Of a DNA stretch of 64,000 bases, positions 43,296-52,964 are shown piece after piece. The stretch comes from Tectiglobus sp965223355. GTDB lineage: Bacteria > Pseudomonadota > Alphaproteobacteria > Rhizobiales > Hyphomicrobiaceae. The DNA is taken from positions 4,898,001 through 4,962,000 of the forward strand of contig CBDCWE010000003.1 in the NCBI GenBank assembly GCA_965223355.1, written 5' to 3'. The translations under genes and the position numbers were made by a program. Position 1 is the first letter of the stretch. The number at the start of each line of letters is the position of its first letter. Below the pieces are notes generated by a model that did not search any database, was not told the origin of the DNA, and worked only from the letters and a program-made list of their open reading frames with translations.

Positions 43296-44241
43296 CGACC
43301 GGGACCGCCGGGATCCGGCCGCGCCGGGTGCCGGAGAGACCGCTGGTGCCGACCCGTCAAAGACCGATCAGTCAACGAAGTCCGCCAACCTGCGTGGTAT
43401 CGTCCTTGTCATCGTTGCCATGGGCGCGTTCGTTCTGAACGACACCTTGACCAAGACGACATCGGGCGAGCTGCCGCTTGGCCAAATCATTGCAATTCGC
43501 GGTGTTTTCGCCAGTCTTTTGATGGCCACCATCGTTGTTTTCGGGATCGGCTTTGGCGCCGTCCTGCGCGCTTACTCGGTGCCCATTCTCATTCGCAACA
43601 TTGCCGAGATCGCCTCGGTGATGCTGTTTTTGAGTGCTCTTTTCCGACTGCCGTTGGCGAATGTTACCGCGATCATGCAGACACTGCCGCTGACGATGAC
43701 CGCGGCTGCGGCATTCTTTCTGAACGAACGTGTCGGTTGGCGGCGTTGGAGTGCTGCCGGCGTTGGTCTGATCGGGGTTGTGCTGGTCGTGCGCCCGGGC
43801 ACAGCCGACTTTTCCTGGTGGTACCTGTCAGCGGTCGTCTGCGTCGTGTCGGTAACGGCGCGCGATATCGCAACGCGCTTCATCGCCAAATCAACGCCCT
43901 CGATCGCGGTCACGTTCATAACCGCCTTTGTCGTCATGCTTGCGGGCTGCGGTCTCGGCCTGACCGAAACCTGGGCCGTCCCCTCCGTGGCGGGCGTGCT
44001 GCGCCTCGCCGGTGCCGCCGTGTTCGTCCTGATTGGCTATTACGCCTTGATAGAATGCTGGCGCGAAACGGAAATTTCGGTCATCGCGCCGTTCCGCTAC
44101 AGCGTTGTCCTGTGGGCCATTGTGTTCGGCTATCTGTTTCTCGGCGAGGTTCCGAGCGTTTGGGCGCTGACCGGCTCGGCGATCGTCGTGCTCGCCGGCC
44201 TCTACACGTTCCACCGCGAGCAGACCCTTATCAAAAGATGA
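43288..44241 (+). CDS. EamA/DMT-family transporter
   Basis: A 317-residue inner-membrane permease with a polar Asp/Ala-rich N-terminus of about 35 residues and ten predicted helices in two EamA halves (for example VLVIVAMGAFVLNDTLTK and PFRYSVVLWAIVFGYLFLGE). The GTG start overlaps the end of moaA by eight bases, so translation is probably coupled. The substrate is unknown; metabolite or amino-acid export is typical of the family. Confidence 0.88.
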   Translation: MADDRDRRDPAAPGAGETAGADPSKTDQSTKSANLRGIVLVIVAMGAFVLNDTLTKTTSGELPLGQIIAIRGVFASLLMATIVVFGIGFGAVLRAYSVPILIRNIAEIASVMLFLSALFRLPLANVTAIMQTLPLTMTAAAAFFLNERVGWRRWSAAGVGLIGVVLVVRPGTADFSWWYLSAVVCVVSVTARDIATRFIAKSTPSIAVTFITAFVVMLAGCGLGLTETWAVPSVAGVLRLAGAAVFVLIGYYALIECWRETEISVIAPFRYSVVLWAIVFGYLFLGEVPSVWALTGSAIVVLAGLYTFHREQTLIKR

Positions 44242-44371
44242 TCGCCTGACCCACTATGGTTCGGGCGATCACAGCTCATCGTATTGTGATGAACCGCCTG
44301 CGGCTCGCGGCTGGTGCGTTGCTTCGAAAAATGTTTGTCTGATCAACAACGTCTAATCTCGGAGAACACTC

Positions 44372-44692
44372 ATGCTGAGAACGGCAACGATCGCGGCCGC
44401 TATCGCCGGCATCACAGCGACAACGACCACAGCACCGGCGCAGGCCAAAATAAGATGCAAGGACGGCTTCCAAATCGTCCGCGGTGCAGGGCTGATTTCA
44501 ACGCCCTACTGCGAGTACAAATATCTCGCCCAAGTCGCCCGCCGCGGCTACGGCATGTCGACAACCTTTACAAAGCTGCGCAATAACGTCTCGGAGCGCG
44601 AGCACGTCTGCCAGGCCATCGGCCACGATCACCGGATTTACGAGACCTGTCAGCCCTACCGCAACGAAAGCAGACGGATCTGGAGACGATAG
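44372..44692 (+). CDS. Small exported protein conserved in Hyphomicrobiales
   Basis: A 106-residue protein after GGAG, with a signal peptide (ATIAAAIAGITATTTTAPAQA) and four Cys in the mature part (CKDGFQ, PYCEYKYLAQVARRGYGM, HVCQAIGHD, ETCQPY). I recognise the LISTPYCxxxYLAxVAR pattern from rhizobial hypotheticals. Likely periplasmic with two disulfides; function unknown. Confidence 0.75.
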   Translation: MLRTATIAAAIAGITATTTTAPAQAKIRCKDGFQIVRGAGLISTPYCEYKYLAQVARRGYGMSTTFTKLRNNVSEREHVCQAIGHDHRIYETCQPYRNESRRIWRR

Positions 44693-45247
44693 CGTGTTCA
44701 ACCGACATGGCGCCGTTCTACCGAGCGCGATGGTCCGGGTTCAGTCTGAAACGCCATAAAGCCGATGGCACGGCCGAACGCCGCGCCTGCCCGAGTGAGC
44801 CGCCAGCAGCCATGAAGCGGATCGCTATTTATGCGGGCTGGTATTGTTGCTGATCTTGTTGGGCCACGAGAGCGTGGCGCGGACGGCCCGGGCGATGTTC
44901 GACATGGCGCTCTGCGATGGCCTGGCACGCGAGGCCGCAGTTGTGTTCATTGAATGGCCGGGAGGTGAACAACCGGTATTGCCGAGCTGCAACTCGACCG
45001 GCCTGGAATGAAGCGGAACTCGAAAAACATATCGTGGCCGCCCAACGTTGCCCGAGGTTGCCCGGTGCTGCGCGCCGGCCGGCTTGACGGCGTGCCAAAT
45101 TCTCGCTCCGGTCTGCGCCTATAATATTTCAGAGCTAGTTTGTTTCCGCCCGAGGCGGATCCAGCCGGCCCACTGCCGCACCCGGCCGGTACGTCAAACC
45201 CGGCTGCGGCGGAAACGGCAAGGAGCCAATGATCATGGGGTAACGCG
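44693..45247. other. Intergenic region before the DUF900 hydrolase gene
   Basis: 555 bases with no supported gene, RNA or repeat. Frames on the minus strand are open but encode Arg/Pro-rich sequence without domains. A promoter for the downstream gene is expected near 45120-45240. Confidence 0.45.
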
Positions 45248-46972
45248 ATGCTGCACAGGATATTGATTGGCTGCATCCTCCCTGCAGCGTTGCTTGGCTG
45301 GCCGGCGACGGCATCGGCCCAAACCAACGAAACCGTCATTCGAACCGTCGGTGCGAACTTGGCGGCCGGTCAACGGGTCGAGAATTTTCCGCGCTCAGAT
45401 CCGGCCTATTTGGCCTTTCGCCTGAGGGTCAGGTCCGGCCCGATCGCCATCAACCGCATCACGTTCCTGTTTTGGAACGGCCAGCGCGTCGTGGTGAACC
45501 GGCGATTCGTGCTGCGGCGCGGCCAGTCGACCCCGCTTCTGGCCCGATTGGCGGTCGGTCGCAAGCTGCGGCGGCTGACGATCGCGTATGACCGTCAGGC
45601 CGGCGGCACGGCGCTTATGGCGCTGCGCGGCGTGCCGCTCCGGGTGATCGTGCCGCCGCCGCCCGACAGAGATCGGGTCACGGATGATCGTCACGAACGG
45701 CGCATGCGCCGCTACCGACGACGACCAGGAGGCGATCTGACCCGCCGCCGCGGATACCGAACGTTATCAACCCGCCCACCGCGCGTCGGGGCCCGACCGC
45801 GACCGCGTGGGCCGGTCGGGCGGCGGGGACAGCCGGATTGCGTTACGCGCGGCAAATGCACTCCGGTGCGGGTATTTTTTGCAACCAACCGCCAGCGCGA
45901 CCGCCAACGCGAAGCCGAGTTCAAGCGCATCAGCTTTGGCGGTCATCGCAATCAGGCCGCATCGATCGAGGACGAGCTGACCCTCGGCCGAGCAATCGTA
46001 ACGGTGCCGCGGGTCAAGCGCCGGCTCGGCTCGATCAACACCCCGGGTTGGCTCGAACAGAGCTGGCTGTGGCTGACCGGTCGCTCGCCCGACGGTGACC
46101 CGGACAAACACTTCGTCATCTACGGCAAGGGCTACAGACTGTTCACGTCCGAAGCCGGGTTCCTGGCAGAAGTTGCCAAACACAGGGCTGAGGCCGGCCG
46201 CTACAAGGACCACGCCTTTGTGTTCGTTCACGGCTACAACACGTCATTTGATCTGGCCTTGATGCGCACCGCTCAGATCGCCTACGACCTCGGCGAAGCC
46301 GGCGTCGGGAGCAAGCCGATCAAACCGTTCGGAACGCCGTTTTTGTTCAGTTGGCCCTCGGCCGGCGGAAAGTTTTGGTCGAACCTGCTCTATGCCTACG
46401 ATCAGGAAAGCTCGCGTTTCGCCGTCGAGCATTTCAAGCATTTCCTCAAGCTCGTAATCGAGAAAACCGGCGCCAAGAAGGTGCACCTGATCGCCCACAG
46501 CATGGGCAATGTAGCGATGATGAACGCGCTTGCCGGCCTCAGCGATTGGGCGGCCGGCAAGACCGTTGTCGAACAGGTCATCTTGGCATCGCCCGATATC
46601 GACATTGGTGAATTCAAGCGGCTCGCCGCCCGGGTCAAGCCGCTGGTCAAGGGTTTGACGATGTATGCCTCTTCGAACGACGCGGCGATGGAGCTGTCGA
46701 AACAAGTGCACAACGGTGTGGCGCGCGCCGGCGACGTCCCGAAACTCGGCCCGACAGTTGTTGCAGGCGTTCATTCGATCGACATTTCGGCGATTACAAC
46801 CTGCTATTTCTGCACCGGTCATAGCGAATACGTCGACCAGAAGGACCTCCTCAATGACATCACGGTGTTGCTCAGGCGGGATTTGATCCCACCACCGCAT
46901 GAGCGCACGGCGCAGCTGCGGCCCGCCGAAGTCGCCGGTGTCGGCAAGTTCTGGCGCTACGAGCAGCCATAA
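45248..46972 (+). CDS. Exported DUF900-family alpha/beta hydrolase
   Basis: A 574-residue protein with a signal peptide (ILIGCILPAALLGWPATASA). Residues about 25-140 form an unassigned beta-rich region. Residues about 135-200 are strikingly Arg/Pro-rich (RRMRRYRRRPGG, RVGARPRPRGPVGRRG) and probably disordered. From about 205 the DUF900 hydrolase begins (VRVFFATNRQRD), with the beta-strand motif FVFVHGYNTSF, FSWPSAG and the nucleophile elbow IAHSMGN. The catalytic His is probably in GVHSIDIS. It may act on a cell-envelope ester; the substrate is unknown. Confidence 0.85.
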   Translation: MLHRILIGCILPAALLGWPATASAQTNETVIRTVGANLAAGQRVENFPRSDPAYLAFRLRVRSGPIAINRITFLFWNGQRVVVNRRFVLRRGQSTPLLARLAVGRKLRRLTIAYDRQAGGTALMALRGVPLRVIVPPPPDRDRVTDDRHERRMRRYRRRPGGDLTRRRGYRTLSTRPPRVGARPRPRGPVGRRGQPDCVTRGKCTPVRVFFATNRQRDRQREAEFKRISFGGHRNQAASIEDELTLGRAIVTVPRVKRRLGSINTPGWLEQSWLWLTGRSPDGDPDKHFVIYGKGYRLFTSEAGFLAEVAKHRAEAGRYKDHAFVFVHGYNTSFDLALMRTAQIAYDLGEAGVGSKPIKPFGTPFLFSWPSAGGKFWSNLLYAYDQESSRFAVEHFKHFLKLVIEKTGAKKVHLIAHSMGNVAMMNALAGLSDWAAGKTVVEQVILASPDIDIGEFKRLAARVKPLVKGLTMYASSNDAAMELSKQVHNGVARAGDVPKLGPTVVAGVHSIDISAITTCYFCTGHSEYVDQKDLLNDITVLLRRDLIPPPHERTAQLRPAEVAGVGKFWRYEQP

Positions 46973-47081
46973 CGCATCGGTTTCGGGCAAAGTCGGCAAT
47001 GATCAGCCGGCGGCCAGACAAATCGGGTCGCACGGTGTATGAATGCATACCGTTGAAATGAGATCCGTCAGGACGCCCACC

Positions 47082-48029
47082 GTGAGTACACTATTGCTGA
47101 CCCATTCCGCGTTTGTCGGGCACGATACCGGTTTTGGCCATCCCGAGCGTGCCGAGCGAATGCGCGCGCTCGACAAGGTCTTCGCACACGAGACGTTCGC
47201 TGATCTCGTGCGTGAAGAGGCGCCGTTGCGCGATGACCTGGAAACCGCCATTGTCCGCGCCCACCCGCAGGCCTATTACGATGCCATCGCGCAGCTCAGG
47301 CCGGACCCTGATGGCGCCGAGACGGTCCGCCTCGACGGCGATACCGTGATGTCGCCCGGCTCCTGGCAGGCCGTTTGTCGGGCCGTTGGTGCGGGCCTCA
47401 GGGCGGTGGATCGTGTCATGGCACCTGACGATGCCATCAAGAATGCCTTTTGCCAGGTGCGCCCGCCGGGCCACCATGCCGAGCTCCAGCGCGCGATGGG
47501 ATTTTGTGTTTTCAACAGTATTGCAATCGCTGCGATGCATGCGCGGGCCCGGCACGGCGCCGAGCGTGTCGCGGTTGTCGATTTCGACGTCCATCACGGT
47601 AACGGCACTCAGGATATCTTCTGGTCGGACAAGGATCTGTTCTTTGCCTCGACCCACCAGATGCCGCTATTTCCGGGCACCGGTGCCGTCGCGGAAACCG
47701 GTGTTGGAAACATCTGCAACGCGCCGCTGCGGCCAAATGATGATGGTGGTCCGTTCCGCGACGCGTTCGAATCGCGCATTCTCCAGGCGTTGGAAGCCTT
47801 CCGCCCGGACCTGGTGATGGTCTCGGCCGGCTTCGATGCCCATGAGGCCGACCCGCTGGCCAACCTGCGTTTGGTCGAGGCGGATTTCGCATGGGCGACC
47901 GAAAAGTTGCTCGACGTCGCAGCCCGTCATTGCGAAGGCCGCGTCGTATCGATGCTGGAGGGCGGTTACGACTTGGCGGGCCTGGCGAAATCAGCTGGCG
48001 TGCACGTCAAGACGCTGATGGATGCCTGA
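47082..48029 (+). CDS. Histone-deacetylase-family (acetylpolyamine amidohydrolase-like) protein
   Basis: A zinc deacetylase of about 315 residues. GTG at 47082 (MSTLLLTHSAF) is preferred because it matches family N-termini; ATGs 8 and 13 codons upstream are possible. Motifs: HPERAERM, RPPGHHAELQRAMGFCVFN with the His pair, VVDFDVHHGNGTQDIF with the zinc-binding Asp and His, and THQMPLFPGTG. It precedes xseB by about 30 bases, an arrangement kept in many Hyphomicrobiales. Confidence 0.93.
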   Translation: MSTLLLTHSAFVGHDTGFGHPERAERMRALDKVFAHETFADLVREEAPLRDDLETAIVRAHPQAYYDAIAQLRPDPDGAETVRLDGDTVMSPGSWQAVCRAVGAGLRAVDRVMAPDDAIKNAFCQVRPPGHHAELQRAMGFCVFNSIAIAAMHARARHGAERVAVVDFDVHHGNGTQDIFWSDKDLFFASTHQMPLFPGTGAVAETGVGNICNAPLRPNDDGGPFRDAFESRILQALEAFRPDLVMVSAGFDAHEADPLANLRLVEADFAWATEKLLDVAARHCEGRVVSMLEGGYDLAGLAKSAGVHVKTLMDA

Positions 48030-48062
48030 TCGCATCGCCGGTGAAGGAATGTGATCACGACA

Positions 48063-48332
48063 ATGGACATGAACATGGCACGCACGGCGCACAAGCATAG
48101 CGATATCAAGGAACTGAGTTTTGAGCGGGCCCTAAAGGAACTCGAAGTCATTGTCGGGCGCCTGGAGCGCGGCGATGTGGATCTTGAGGAAAGCATCGTC
48201 ATTTATGAGCGCGGCGAAGCGCTGCGCGAGCATTGCGACAAACTTCTTAAGCAGGCCGAAGCAAAGGTCGAAAAGCTGACGCTGACCGGCGATGGCGTGC
48301 CCACGGGCAGCGAACCACTCGAATCTCAATAG
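48063..48332 (+). CDS. xseB: Exodeoxyribonuclease VII small subunit
   Basis: A short helical subunit of Exo VII, which trims single-stranded DNA. The core reads SFERALKELEVIVGRLERGDVDLEESI followed by YERGEALREHCDKLL, the family signature. Several in-frame starts exist (GTG 48051, ATG 48063, 48069, 48075); 48063 gives 89 residues. It lies between the deacetylase gene and dxs. xseA is not in the window. Confidence 0.93.
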   Translation: MDMNMARTAHKHSDIKELSFERALKELEVIVGRLERGDVDLEESIVIYERGEALREHCDKLLKQAEAKVEKLTLTGDGVPTGSEPLESQ

Positions 48333-48396
48333 GAGAAGAGGTTCCGCCAATGATCCGCCAGCTGATCCCTGGCAGATCGCCAAGCGGGGCAACGGC

Positions 48397-48531
48397 TCAT
48401 ATTCGATCTGCCTCGATGCGCCGCATTTGATCATGCTCGCCGACGAAAGACTGCCAACCGCTTTGCGCGGGCAGGTTCGACCGGCTAGCCAGGAGCGCAC
48501 CAACCAGGACAGCCAACACGATAACGCGCAT
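48397..48531 (-). CDS. Possible 44-residue secreted or membrane peptide
   Basis: Supported by a strong AAGGAG six bases before the ATG and by a hydrophobic N-terminus (MRVIVLAVLVGALLASRS) like a short signal peptide, followed by a polar tail. No family is recognisable. It lies antisense to the flanking operon in a gap between xseB and dxs. It could be chance, since only about 135 bases are involved. Confidence 0.35.
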   Translation of the reverse strand: MRVIVLAVLVGALLASRSNLPAQSGWQSFVGEHDQMRRIEADRI

Positions 48532-48565
48532 GATCGCTCCTTCGCCGTTCTGCAAATGACTGCCT

Positions 48566-48704
48566 TGGATCATCGCGCTTCTGGTTGGAACCACCATGGC
48601 GGTTCCAACCGGAGGGCGCGACGATGATCGCCACCGTGGCGCCGAGCAGCTGTCGGCCCTTATTCGGGATCGCTGCGTTGCCGAATGACGGCAGGTTGCT
48701 CCAG
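48566..48704. repeat. CTAG-type repeat, decayed copy F
   Basis: Both hairpins can still be traced (GGTTGGAACC...GGTTCCAACC and CCTTATTCGG...CCGAATGACGG) but the outer CTAG ends have changed to TTGG and CCAG and many stem pairs are lost. It shows that the family has been in this genome for some time. The rest of 48333-48963 has no other supported feature besides the small minus-strand frame. Confidence 0.72.
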
Positions 48705-48963
48705 ACGCCCGACCGCACGATGAGCCGTCACCGCCAGCACTCGTCCAAGCAAATTTTTGCCTGATGCCCCATTAACTGGTGGGATTGGTTAAAGTTGCGT
48801 GAACATCGTTGCATTTCAGCGACATGCGCGATGTTTCGACGCTTTCATCATGGCACAATCGAATTTAGGATTGGCCCTTAAACGCGCACGTCCCATTTAC
48901 GTAAAGCCGTCAGCTCACTCGTTCTCCACACCAGCTGCGCAAAAAGGTGATCCTGTTAGTTCC

Positions 48964-50877
48964 ATGACCAACACACCGTTGCTTGACACCATCCACACGC
49001 CTCATGATTTGCGCGCCCTGCAGTCGCAGCAGTTGCGCCAGGTCGCCGATGAACTCCGCCAGGAGACGATCAGCGCCGTTTCCGTGACCGGCGGTCATCT
49101 CGGCGCCGGTTTGGGAGTCGTGGAGCTGACGGTTGCGTTGCATTGGGTGTTTAATACGCCCGATGACCGCCTGATCTGGGACGTCGGCCACCAGTGCTAT
49201 CCGCACAAGATCCTGACCGCTCGCCGCGATCGGATCAGGACGCTGCGCCAGGGCGACGGACTGTCGGGGTTCACCAAGCGCTCCGAAAGCGAGTACGACC
49301 CGTTCGGCGCCGCACATTCCTCGACGTCGATCTCGGCCGGCCTCGGCATGGCCGTGGCCCGGGATCTCGACGGCCGCAACAACCATGTGGTGGCCGTCAT
49401 CGGCGACGGCGCAATGAGTGCCGGCATGGCCTATGAGGCGATTAACAATGCCGGTGCGCGCAATGAGCGTCTGGTCGTCATTCTCAACGACAATGACATG
49501 TCGATTGCGCCGCCGACCGGTGCGCTGTCGCACTATCTCGCCCGGACGACCTCCAGCGGTCCCTATCTCTACGTGCGCGATATTGCCAAGCAGCTTGCAA
49601 AGCGATTGCCGAAAAGCTGGGAGCGCCGCGCCGCGCGTATGGAGGAATACACCCGCCATCTGTGGCAGGGCGGGGCTTGGTTCGAGGAGCTTGGCTTCTA
49701 CTACGTCGGCCCGATCGACGGCCACGACCTCGACCAGCTGGTACCGATCCTGCGCAACGTCCGCGATGCCAATCAGGGCCCGATCCTGGTTCATGTCGTC
49801 ACCAAGAAGGGCAAGGGTTATCCGCCGGCGGAAAACTCTGAAGACAAGTATCACGGCGTCAGCAGGTTCAACGTTGTCACCGGCGACCAGGTCAAGCCGG
49901 CCGGCAACGCGCCGAGCTATACCAAGGTCTTTGCCGAGAGCCTGATCAAGGAAGCGCGCAAGGACGACAAAATCGTCGCAGTTACGGCTGCCATGCCGTC
50001 CGGTACGGGCCTCGATCTGTTTGGCCGCGAATTTCCCGAACGCATGTTCGATGTCGGCATTGCTGAGCAGCATGGCGTGACCTTTGCCGCCGGCCTCGCG
50101 AGCGAAGGCTATCGGCCGTTCGCCGCGATTTACTCCACCTTCCTGCAACGCGCTTACGACCAGGTTGTCCACGACGTGGCGATCCAGAAACTGCCGGTGC
50201 GCTTTGCGATTGACCGGGCCGGCCTGGTTGGTGCCGATGGCCCGACCCACGCCGGCTCCTTTGATATTGCCTATCTCGGCTGCCTGCCGAATTTCGTGGT
50301 GATGGCAGCAGCCGATGAAGCTGAGTTGTGCCACATGGTGGCAACCGCAGCCGCTATCGATGATCGTCCGAGCGCCTTTCGTTATGCCCGCGGCGAGGGC
50401 GTCGGCACCGACATGCCGGAAGCAGGGGTGCCGCTCGAGATCGGCAAAGGTCGGATCGTGCGCGAGGGCGGCAAGGTTGCGATCCTGACACTCGGCACCC
50501 GCCTTCAGGAAGCGTTGTCGGCCGCCGATCAGCTGGCCGCCATGGGGCTGCCGGCAACCGTTGCGGACGCCCGCTTTGCCAAACCACTCGACACCGACTT
50601 GATCGAACAACTGGCGCGCCATCATGAGGTGCTTGTCACCGTCGAGGAAGGTTCAATCGGCGGCTTTGGTTCATATGTGCTAGGCCATCTCGCATCCGCC
50701 GGACTGCTGGACCATGGTCTCAAGGTGCGCACGATGACGCTGCCGGACATCTTCATCGAGCATGACAAGCCGGAAAGGATGTACGACCTGGCTGGGCTCA
50801 ATGCCGGCCAGATCACCAACCGCGTGTTGGGAACGCTTGGCCAGGATGAGGTGGCCGACGGAGCCCATCGCGCATAG
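48964..50877 (+). CDS. dxs: 1-deoxy-D-xylulose-5-phosphate synthase
   Basis: Dxs makes DXP from pyruvate and glyceraldehyde-3-phosphate with thiamine diphosphate, the entry to the MEP isoprenoid pathway. The ATG giving MTNTPLLDTIHTPHDL matches family starts and yields 637 residues; an open extension of 55 codons upstream is unlikely to be used. Motifs: TGGHLGAGLGVVELTVALH, GDGAMSAGMAYEAINNAG with the ThDP-binding region, DVGIAEQHGVTFAAGLA with the catalytic Glu, and DRAGLVGADGPTHAG. It is followed closely by tlyA. Confidence 0.97.
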   Translation: MTNTPLLDTIHTPHDLRALQSQQLRQVADELRQETISAVSVTGGHLGAGLGVVELTVALHWVFNTPDDRLIWDVGHQCYPHKILTARRDRIRTLRQGDGLSGFTKRSESEYDPFGAAHSSTSISAGLGMAVARDLDGRNNHVVAVIGDGAMSAGMAYEAINNAGARNERLVVILNDNDMSIAPPTGALSHYLARTTSSGPYLYVRDIAKQLAKRLPKSWERRAARMEEYTRHLWQGGAWFEELGFYYVGPIDGHDLDQLVPILRNVRDANQGPILVHVVTKKGKGYPPAENSEDKYHGVSRFNVVTGDQVKPAGNAPSYTKVFAESLIKEARKDDKIVAVTAAMPSGTGLDLFGREFPERMFDVGIAEQHGVTFAAGLASEGYRPFAAIYSTFLQRAYDQVVHDVAIQKLPVRFAIDRAGLVGADGPTHAGSFDIAYLGCLPNFVVMAAADEAELCHMVATAAAIDDRPSAFRYARGEGVGTDMPEAGVPLEIGKGRIVREGGKVAILTLGTRLQEALSAADQLAAMGLPATVADARFAKPLDTDLIEQLARHHEVLVTVEEGSIGGFGSYVLGHLASAGLLDHGLKVRTMTLPDIFIEHDKPERMYDLAGLNAGQITNRVLGTLGQDEVADGAHRA

Positions 50878-50939
50878 GCTCGGCGATAACGCATTTGATC
50901 GCCGATGGCGCAGGCCCGATCGTGCAGCAAGCATCGAAG

Positions 50940-51683
50940 ATGAGACTGGATCAGGCACTCGTCGCCCGTGGCTTGGTGGCAAGCCGTTCACGGGCGCGCG
51001 ATATCATTGCCCGCGGCTTCGTGCGCGTCGACGGCGTTATGCACGTCAAGCCGTCGGCCATGATCCGACCGCAAGCACAGCTTTGCCTGAGTGAGGATGC
51101 GCCGGGGTTTGTCTCGCGCGGCGGCGAAAAGCTGGCGCCGGCGCTGGCTCAGTTCGGTTTTGATGCTCGCGGCCGGCGTGCACTCGACATTGGCGCATCG
51201 ACCGGCGGCTTCACCGAAGTCCTGCTGCGCGCCGGGGCCAAACCCGTATATGCCGTCGATGTCGGACACGGCCAGCTGGCACCCGAACTCAAGGGTTGCC
51301 CGGGCGTCGTCAATCTCGAAGGGACCGACGCCAGAGGTCTGACGCGCGCCCGGATTGGTGGACCCGTGCATGCCATCGTCGCCGATGTTAGCTTCATTTC
51401 ACTTCTCAAGGTGCTGCCCGCCGTGCTGGCGTTGGCGGCGCCGGGATGCTGGCTCACTGCGCTGATCAAGCCACAGTTCGAGGTGGGTCGCGATCGCGTT
51501 GGCAAAGGCGGGATCGTGTCCGATGCGGCCGCGCGCGCGCACGCCGTGGATGCGGTCGAGCAATGGTTGGGCGCCCGGCCGGGCTGGTCGGTCATCGGTG
51601 TCATCCCGTCCCCGATTGCCGGCGGCGGTGGTAACCAGGAATATCTGATCGGGGCATTGTTTGAGAACGAGACCGCGCCTTGA
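50940..51683 (+). CDS. tlyA: TlyA-family rRNA methyltransferase / hemolysin-like protein
   Basis: A 247-residue protein with an N-terminal S4 RNA-binding domain (MRLDQALVARGLVASRSRAR) and an FtsJ-type SAM methyltransferase domain (DIGASTGGFTEVLLRAGA, IVADVSFISL, LIKPQFEVGRDRVGKGGIV). Family members 2'-O-methylate rRNA. The start MRLDQ is preferred over a TTG 15 codons upstream. Its end overlaps the rlmD-like start (TTGAG), indicating coupling. Confidence 0.94.
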   Translation: MRLDQALVARGLVASRSRARDIIARGFVRVDGVMHVKPSAMIRPQAQLCLSEDAPGFVSRGGEKLAPALAQFGFDARGRRALDIGASTGGFTEVLLRAGAKPVYAVDVGHGQLAPELKGCPGVVNLEGTDARGLTRARIGGPVHAIVADVSFISLLKVLPAVLALAAPGCWLTALIKPQFEVGRDRVGKGGIVSDAAARAHAVDAVEQWLGARPGWSVIGVIPSPIAGGGGNQEYLIGALFENETAP

Positions 51684-52930
51684 GCCTCGAAACAGTCAAA
51701 GTTCAATCCCTCGGTGCCCGCGGCGACGGCATCGCCGTGGTTGACGGCGAACGAGTGTTCATCGCCGGCGCATTGCCGGGTGAAACCTGGCAGCGCGGAC
51801 CCGACGGTCAATACCGTTGCCTGATCCCATCGCCGCGACGTGCAACCCCGCCATGCAAGCATTTCGGCCAGTGCGGCGGATGCTTGATGCAACATGCCGG
51901 CCCGGACGAATATAGTCGTTGGAAGATCGGCCTCATTGAGCGCGCCTGTCATCAGCACGCCGTTGTGACCCCGCCGATCGCGCTCGCGCACGTCACGGCC
52001 GGCTCGCGCAGGCGCTGTGTTTTCGGCATCGAGAAAGATGGCGAAGGTCAGGTCCGGCTCGGCTATTATCGCCTGCGCAGTCACGACCTGATCGCGATCG
52101 ATACCTGCCTGGTTCTCGCCCCTCAAATCGTCACAGCCCTGCCGGCGCTGCGTGAGCTTGCCGCGTTGGTTCTCGCGCCGGGCGGCAGCGCCCGTCTGAC
52201 GGTCCTGGCCTGCGACCAGGGCCTCGACATCGATATCGACCGCCGCGGCCTGGTTCAGGATCCGGAGCGGCGGGCGGCGATGGCCGGGTTGGCTGAGCGG
52301 CACGGGCTGGTGCGGTTGTCGGAGGCCGGCGAGGCCATTGTGATGCGCGCGCAGCCGACGGTTCGTCTCGCCGGCGTTGGCGTGCCGGTGCCGGCCGCCG
52401 ACATTTTCCTGCAAGCAGTGCCAGAGGCGGAAGCGAAGATAACCGCCTTGGTCACGGAGGCCGCGGCGGGTGCAAAGCGGGTTGTCGATCTGTTCGGCGG
52501 CATTGGCACATTGTCGTTCGCCGTGGCGCGAACCGCGCGCGTCCTGACTGTCGACAGCGACCGTCGCGCGCTCGATGCACTGCGCGCCGGGCGCGATCGC
52601 GCACGTGGGCGCAAGCAGATTGACACACTGGTACGGGATCTCTTTCGCGAACCGCTGTCGCGCACGGAATTGGCGCCGTTCGATTGCGCGATCTTTGACC
52701 CGCCGCGTGCCGGCGCCGAAGCCCAGGCCAAAATGCTGGCCAGGTCGTCAATCCCTGTTCTGATCGCAGTTTCGTGCAATCCCGGGACCCTGGCGCGGGA
52801 TGCGCGCATTGTTCTCGACCGCGGCTATGACCTGACCGCCATCACCGCCATTGACCAGTTCCTCTACACCAATCACGTCGAGTGCGTCGCCGTCTTCAAG
52901 CGCCCCGCAACACGCAAGACCATGGCCTAG
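51680..52930 (+). CDS. TrmA/RlmD-family RNA (uracil-5-)-methyltransferase
   Basis: A 416-residue class I SAM RNA methyltransferase beginning with TTG. It has a TRAM domain (about 1-50), the 4Fe-4S motif CKHFGQCGGC plus an upstream Cys, motif VVDLFGGIGTLSF for SAM binding, FDCAIFDPPRAGAEAQ and the catalytic Cys in AVSCNPGTLARDA. It should make m5U in rRNA or tRNA; the exact target cannot be assigned. It is the last gene of the dxs-tlyA group. Confidence 0.93.
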   Translation: MSLETVKVQSLGARGDGIAVVDGERVFIAGALPGETWQRGPDGQYRCLIPSPRRATPPCKHFGQCGGCLMQHAGPDEYSRWKIGLIERACHQHAVVTPPIALAHVTAGSRRRCVFGIEKDGEGQVRLGYYRLRSHDLIAIDTCLVLAPQIVTALPALRELAALVLAPGGSARLTVLACDQGLDIDIDRRGLVQDPERRAAMAGLAERHGLVRLSEAGEAIVMRAQPTVRLAGVGVPVPAADIFLQAVPEAEAKITALVTEAAAGAKRVVDLFGGIGTLSFAVARTARVLTVDSDRRALDALRAGRDRARGRKQIDTLVRDLFREPLSRTELAPFDCAIFDPPRAGAEAQAKMLARSSIPVLIAVSCNPGTLARDARIVLDRGYDLTAITAIDQFLYTNHVECVAVFKRPATRKTMA

Positions 52931-52964
52931 CGGGAGGGAGACAGATTGAACGCAAAACCTCTAT

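Noticed and set aside
48799..48963. N-terminal extension of dxs
   Set aside because: The extra 55 codons do not match Dxs N-termini; MTNTPLLDTI at 48964 does.
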